Below, piece by piece: positions 61,662 to 64,000 of a stretch of 64,000 nucleotides of DNA (position 1 is its first letter; each line of letters opens with the position of its first letter). The DNA is from JAVVEH01 sp032251435. GTDB lineage: Bacteria; Verrucomicrobiota; Lentisphaeria; Oligosphaerales; MVZH01. A program made the position numbers and the translations under genes. The DNA is taken from positions 29,543 through 93,542 of the forward strand of contig JAVVEH010000013.1 of the NCBI GenBank assembly GCA_032251435.1, in the 5' to 3' direction. The notes below the pieces were generated by a model that was not told the DNA's origin, made no database searches, and saw only the letters and a list, made by a program, of their open reading frames with translations.

Positions 61662-63808
61662 TGATGACTTTTTCGCCCATCCTGCCGTGGCCGGTCACGG
61701 GTGTCTGCCTCGTTTTGGCGGGCACCGTCAGCTTCATGGGCTATTGGCGTCTCAAAAAAATAATCAGGCGGGGGTATTTGGCTGGGTTAGTAGGGTTGAG
61801 GGTGTTAATCCTGACGGCGTTGGCGCTTTTATTGTCGCGCCCGTCATGGAAGCGGCTTATTCCGGATCCGGCGGCTCTGAAAACCGTCGTTTTGGCGGAT
61901 TGCAGTGGCAGCATGCGGGTACGGGATTCGCGCAGCCGTGAAGGGCGGTTCCAAACGGTTCATGATGTGATCAGGGAGGTTGCGGGAAATCCGTCTGTGT
62001 TTGGTCAACACGACGAGAGGCTGGGGTTTAATGAGACGGTTTTTCCGCTGCTTCTGCCGGTGGAGCCTTCCGGCCGGTCGGGAATTGGCACCGCGTTGAC
62101 GCATGTGGCTGACATGGATGGTTGGGAAACCTGCGGATCCGTGATTCTGGTCAGCGATGGAAACTGGACGATTGGCGAATCACCCGCCAAGGCCGCGATG
62201 GAACTCGGGCGCCGGGGATTGCCTGTGTCCTGCGTGCTCGCGGGGGCGGGGGACGCGCCGGAAGATCTCTCGGTCACGTCGGCGGGTGGAACCACGCGTG
62301 TCGGCAAAGGCGAGAGATGTTCATTCACGTTCACGGTGAAAAGCTCGTTTCGCCGGAACCGGGAGTTTGATGTTGTTTTCAGTGTGTCGGGACGTGACCT
62401 TGAGCGGCGGAAAGTGACCTTGGCCGCCGGGGAAGCCGCCCGGGATATTCACTTCGAAGACACTGTCTGGCAACTTGGAAATCACATTTACAGTGCGAGA
62501 ATCGACTCTCCGGAAGCCGATAGCGTGCCGGAAAATGATGTCACGTTCCAGGGTGTTGAAGTCACTCCCCCGGAAATGTTCGCCGTCGCCTATTTGAGTG
62601 GTTCCCTGGGGTGGGACTTCAAAATGATTAAACACGTTTTGGAAGCCTCAAAACAGTTTGAGATTTCCGCGATGATCCAAACCGGGGCCAAGCGTTTTTA
62701 CCGGTACGGGGATCTGTTTAAAGCGGAAGAAACAGAATTTCCCGCTTCGCTCAACGAATTATCCCGGTTTGATTTGGTTATCCTGCGGTATGACGCCTTG
62801 CCATTGATGGGCGAAGACATCAAGACGCTGCTGGAAGATTTTGTGGATAAACGGGGCGGCGGACTGTTGGTGATCGGTGACGGGACTGTCCCCGAGGCCT
62901 TGGCTGATCTCATGCCGGTGAGGGATGTCAGGCTGGATGTGCCGCCAGGCGCTGCCAGATTGACAGTCGCTGACGAACGGGTCTTTCCCTCCGGCGCCGC
63001 TGTGTCGCTTCACACGGCGCCGGGCGCGCGCGTGCCGGGAGGTTTTCCTGTCGCGGCCGCGGAGTCTGTGAAATTCCCTTCCCGACCCGTTCTGTCGCTC
63101 AATGACACCCGTCACGTGCTGGCCGTTCAGCATTTTGGCGGCGGACGGGTGGGATGGCTGGGGTTTGAGGGCAGTTGGCGGTGGCCCCTGGAAGGCGGTG
63201 ATGATGTCAACCGGCATGTGGTTTTCTGGGAGCAATTACTCGTGTGGCTGGCTTCCGGTTCCAAACCCCGCGTCCACATTCCTTTGCATGGAAAAACCGT
63301 GCGGACAGGGGACGACTTTCTGTTGACCGCGCATCTGTTAGACTCTGATTACAACCCCCTCACTCAGGCGAAAGCGTCGGGCACACTGACCCAGGCGGAT
63401 GGCACTGTGGAAGAGATCATGTTGTCTCCTTCACCGGATCATCCCGGCCGGTTTGAAGCTCCTTTCAGGCTTTCACAGGCCGGCGGGTGCGCGTTCACCG
63501 TGCGGGCGGAGCCGGAGCAAGGGGAAAAAATAGCGGGAGAAGCCTTTTTTATCGCCAGTCATGGCGGGGAGGAAATGACCAATCCCGTGAGCCGGGAAGA
63601 TGTTTTGCGCGACGTTGCCCGGCTGTCAGGGGGACGTTTTTTCACACGGAATGATATGGCCTCCTTCAGAAAAGGGGTTCCCATTTCACGCCGTGTGCCG
63701 GAAATGACGGTGACTCGTCATCCGACGGAGTCTGTTTTTTATGGCATTATTCTTCTCACCTGCCTCTGCGGTGAATGGTACTTCCGTCGCCGGATCGGCT
63801 TGAAATAG
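61661..63808 (+). CDS. membrane VWA-domain protein of Bat/glutamine-amidotransferase-like type
   Basis: 715 residues. Two N-terminal membrane helices ('GVCLVLAGTVSFMGYW', 'GLRVLILTALALLLSR'), a VWA domain with MIDAS 'VLADCSGSMRVRD' and 'VILVSDGNWT', a beta-rich domain, a class I amidotransferase-like Rossmann domain ('DLVILRYDALPLMGEDIKTL', 'GGGLLVIGDG') that lacks the catalytic Cys in usual form, and a C-terminal membrane anchor 'VFYGIILLTCLCGEWYFRRR'. Such proteins belong to MoxR/Bat clusters. One-base overlap with the DUF4175-like gene indicates coupling. MoxR and DUF58 themselves lie at the opposite end of the window. Confidence 0.8.
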   Translation: MMTFSPILPWPVTGVCLVLAGTVSFMGYWRLKKIIRRGYLAGLVGLRVLILTALALLLSRPSWKRLIPDPAALKTVVLADCSGSMRVRDSRSREGRFQTVHDVIREVAGNPSVFGQHDERLGFNETVFPLLLPVEPSGRSGIGTALTHVADMDGWETCGSVILVSDGNWTIGESPAKAAMELGRRGLPVSCVLAGAGDAPEDLSVTSAGGTTRVGKGERCSFTFTVKSSFRRNREFDVVFSVSGRDLERRKVTLAAGEAARDIHFEDTVWQLGNHIYSARIDSPEADSVPENDVTFQGVEVTPPEMFAVAYLSGSLGWDFKMIKHVLEASKQFEISAMIQTGAKRFYRYGDLFKAEETEFPASLNELSRFDLVILRYDALPLMGEDIKTLLEDFVDKRGGGLLVIGDGTVPEALADLMPVRDVRLDVPPGAARLTVADERVFPSGAAVSLHTAPGARVPGGFPVAAAESVKFPSRPVLSLNDTRHVLAVQHFGGGRVGWLGFEGSWRWPLEGGDDVNRHVVFWEQLLVWLASGSKPRVHIPLHGKTVRTGDDFLLTAHLLDSDYNPLTQAKASGTLTQADGTVEEIMLSPSPDHPGRFEAPFRLSQAGGCAFTVRAEPEQGEKIAGEAFFIASHGGEEMTNPVSREDVLRDVARLSGGRFFTRNDMASFRKGVPISRRVPEMTVTRHPTESVFYGIILLTCLCGEWYFRRRIGLK

Positions 63809-63845
63809 GGGCACGCATGGGAGGGATGAAGTCTGAATGCTGAGC

Positions 63846-63858
63846 GGGGGGGGGGGGG
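63846..63858 (+). repeat. run of 13 G
   Basis: Homopolymer directly before the terminal array; length may be unreliable as a sequencing matter. Confidence 0.85.
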
Positions 63859-63859
63859 C

Positions 63860-64000
63860 GTGGAAATCGTGGAAAGCGTGGAAAGCGTTGAAAGCGTGGA
63901 AAGCGTGGAAAGCGTGGGAAGCGTGGAAATCGTGGAAAGCGTTGAAAGCGTGGAAAGCGTGGAAAGCGTGGAAAGCGTTGAAAGCGTTGAAAGCGTTGAA
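63860..64000 (+). repeat. 9-bp tandem array GTGGAAAGC (15.7 copies, continues past the window)
   Basis: Fifteen full units plus six bases; variants GTTGAAAGC (five full), GTGGAAATC (two) and GTGGGAAGC (one) are interspersed. In one frame it encodes V-E-S repeats, in another W-K-A, but no start or gene context supports coding. Confidence 0.95.

Noticed and set aside
63860..64000. Coding V-E-S repeat protein
   Set aside because: The array is open in more than one frame simply because it is a 9-mer; no start, no ribosome site and no domain nearby.

Overview
The window looks like a chromosome segment from a bacterium of the PVC superphylum, most likely Kiritimatiellota/Lentisphaerota. This is inference. 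It rests on seven formylglycine-type (S1) sulfatases packed between fucosidases and other glycosidases, on a MoxR/DUF58/DUF4175/VWA gene set, and on moderately high GC. No ribosomal gene is present to settle taxonomy. One 100-N scaffold gap lies at 50517-50616, so this is a draft assembly.

Layout. 1-1358: the end of a moxR-like ATPase gene and a coupled DUF58 gene. 1464-21764: mostly housekeeping and metabolism: GH78 rhamnosidase, aspartate kinase, a minus-strand operon phoH2-rdgB-TIM barrel-secreted protein, then folP, ilvC, hisH, a small DedA-like membrane protein, a KDG-kinase-like sugar kinase, apt, a decapitated aldo/keto reductase, recX, an esterase, and a DUF1638/small-membrane-protein/URO-D cluster facing an AraC regulator. 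21765-36630: an accessory island, rich in repeats and defence-like genes: a DUF4143 ATPase, a broken DUF1016 nuclease gene, a Type IIG-like restriction-methylase followed by an MNT-HEPN-like pair, a truncated helicase/PLD fragment, a reverse transcriptase with a highly structured upstream element and four unrecognised upstream ORFs, a DUF2779 nuclease, and an orphan ribbon-helix-helix antitoxin. 36633-58501: a polysaccharide utilisation region with seven sulfatases, two GH29 fucosidases, a GH63-like enzyme, GH3, GH10 and an SGNH esterase, suggesting degradation of a sulfated, fucose-containing polysaccharide. 58578-63808: a DUF4175-like coiled-coil membrane protein and a VWA membrane protein, of the type that normally travels with MoxR/DUF58.

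The most interesting locus is 30290-33870. An operon-like run of four small unknown ORFs is followed by a 156-nt segment closed by an 18-bp stem, with an internal cUUCGg hairpin, and then by a 516-aa reverse transcriptase that ends at a clear terminator. The 18-bp stem is fully paired only if transcribed in the RT direction (a G-U wobble there is a C-A mismatch on the other strand). This resembles the ncRNA-plus-RT organisation of retrons and defence RTs, but the RT lacks the retron VTG and NAxxH motifs that I looked for.

A second theme is repeats. Intergenic regions carry degenerate short tandem arrays (7-10 bp words) at 22133-22240, 24390-25045, 42411-42530, 45829-46320, 50454-50624 and 63860-64000, often in inverted pairs; one pair frames a four-helix-bundle (S23/IVS-type) gene. 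REP-like inverted pairs and short palindromic inserts inside two sulfatase genes are also present.
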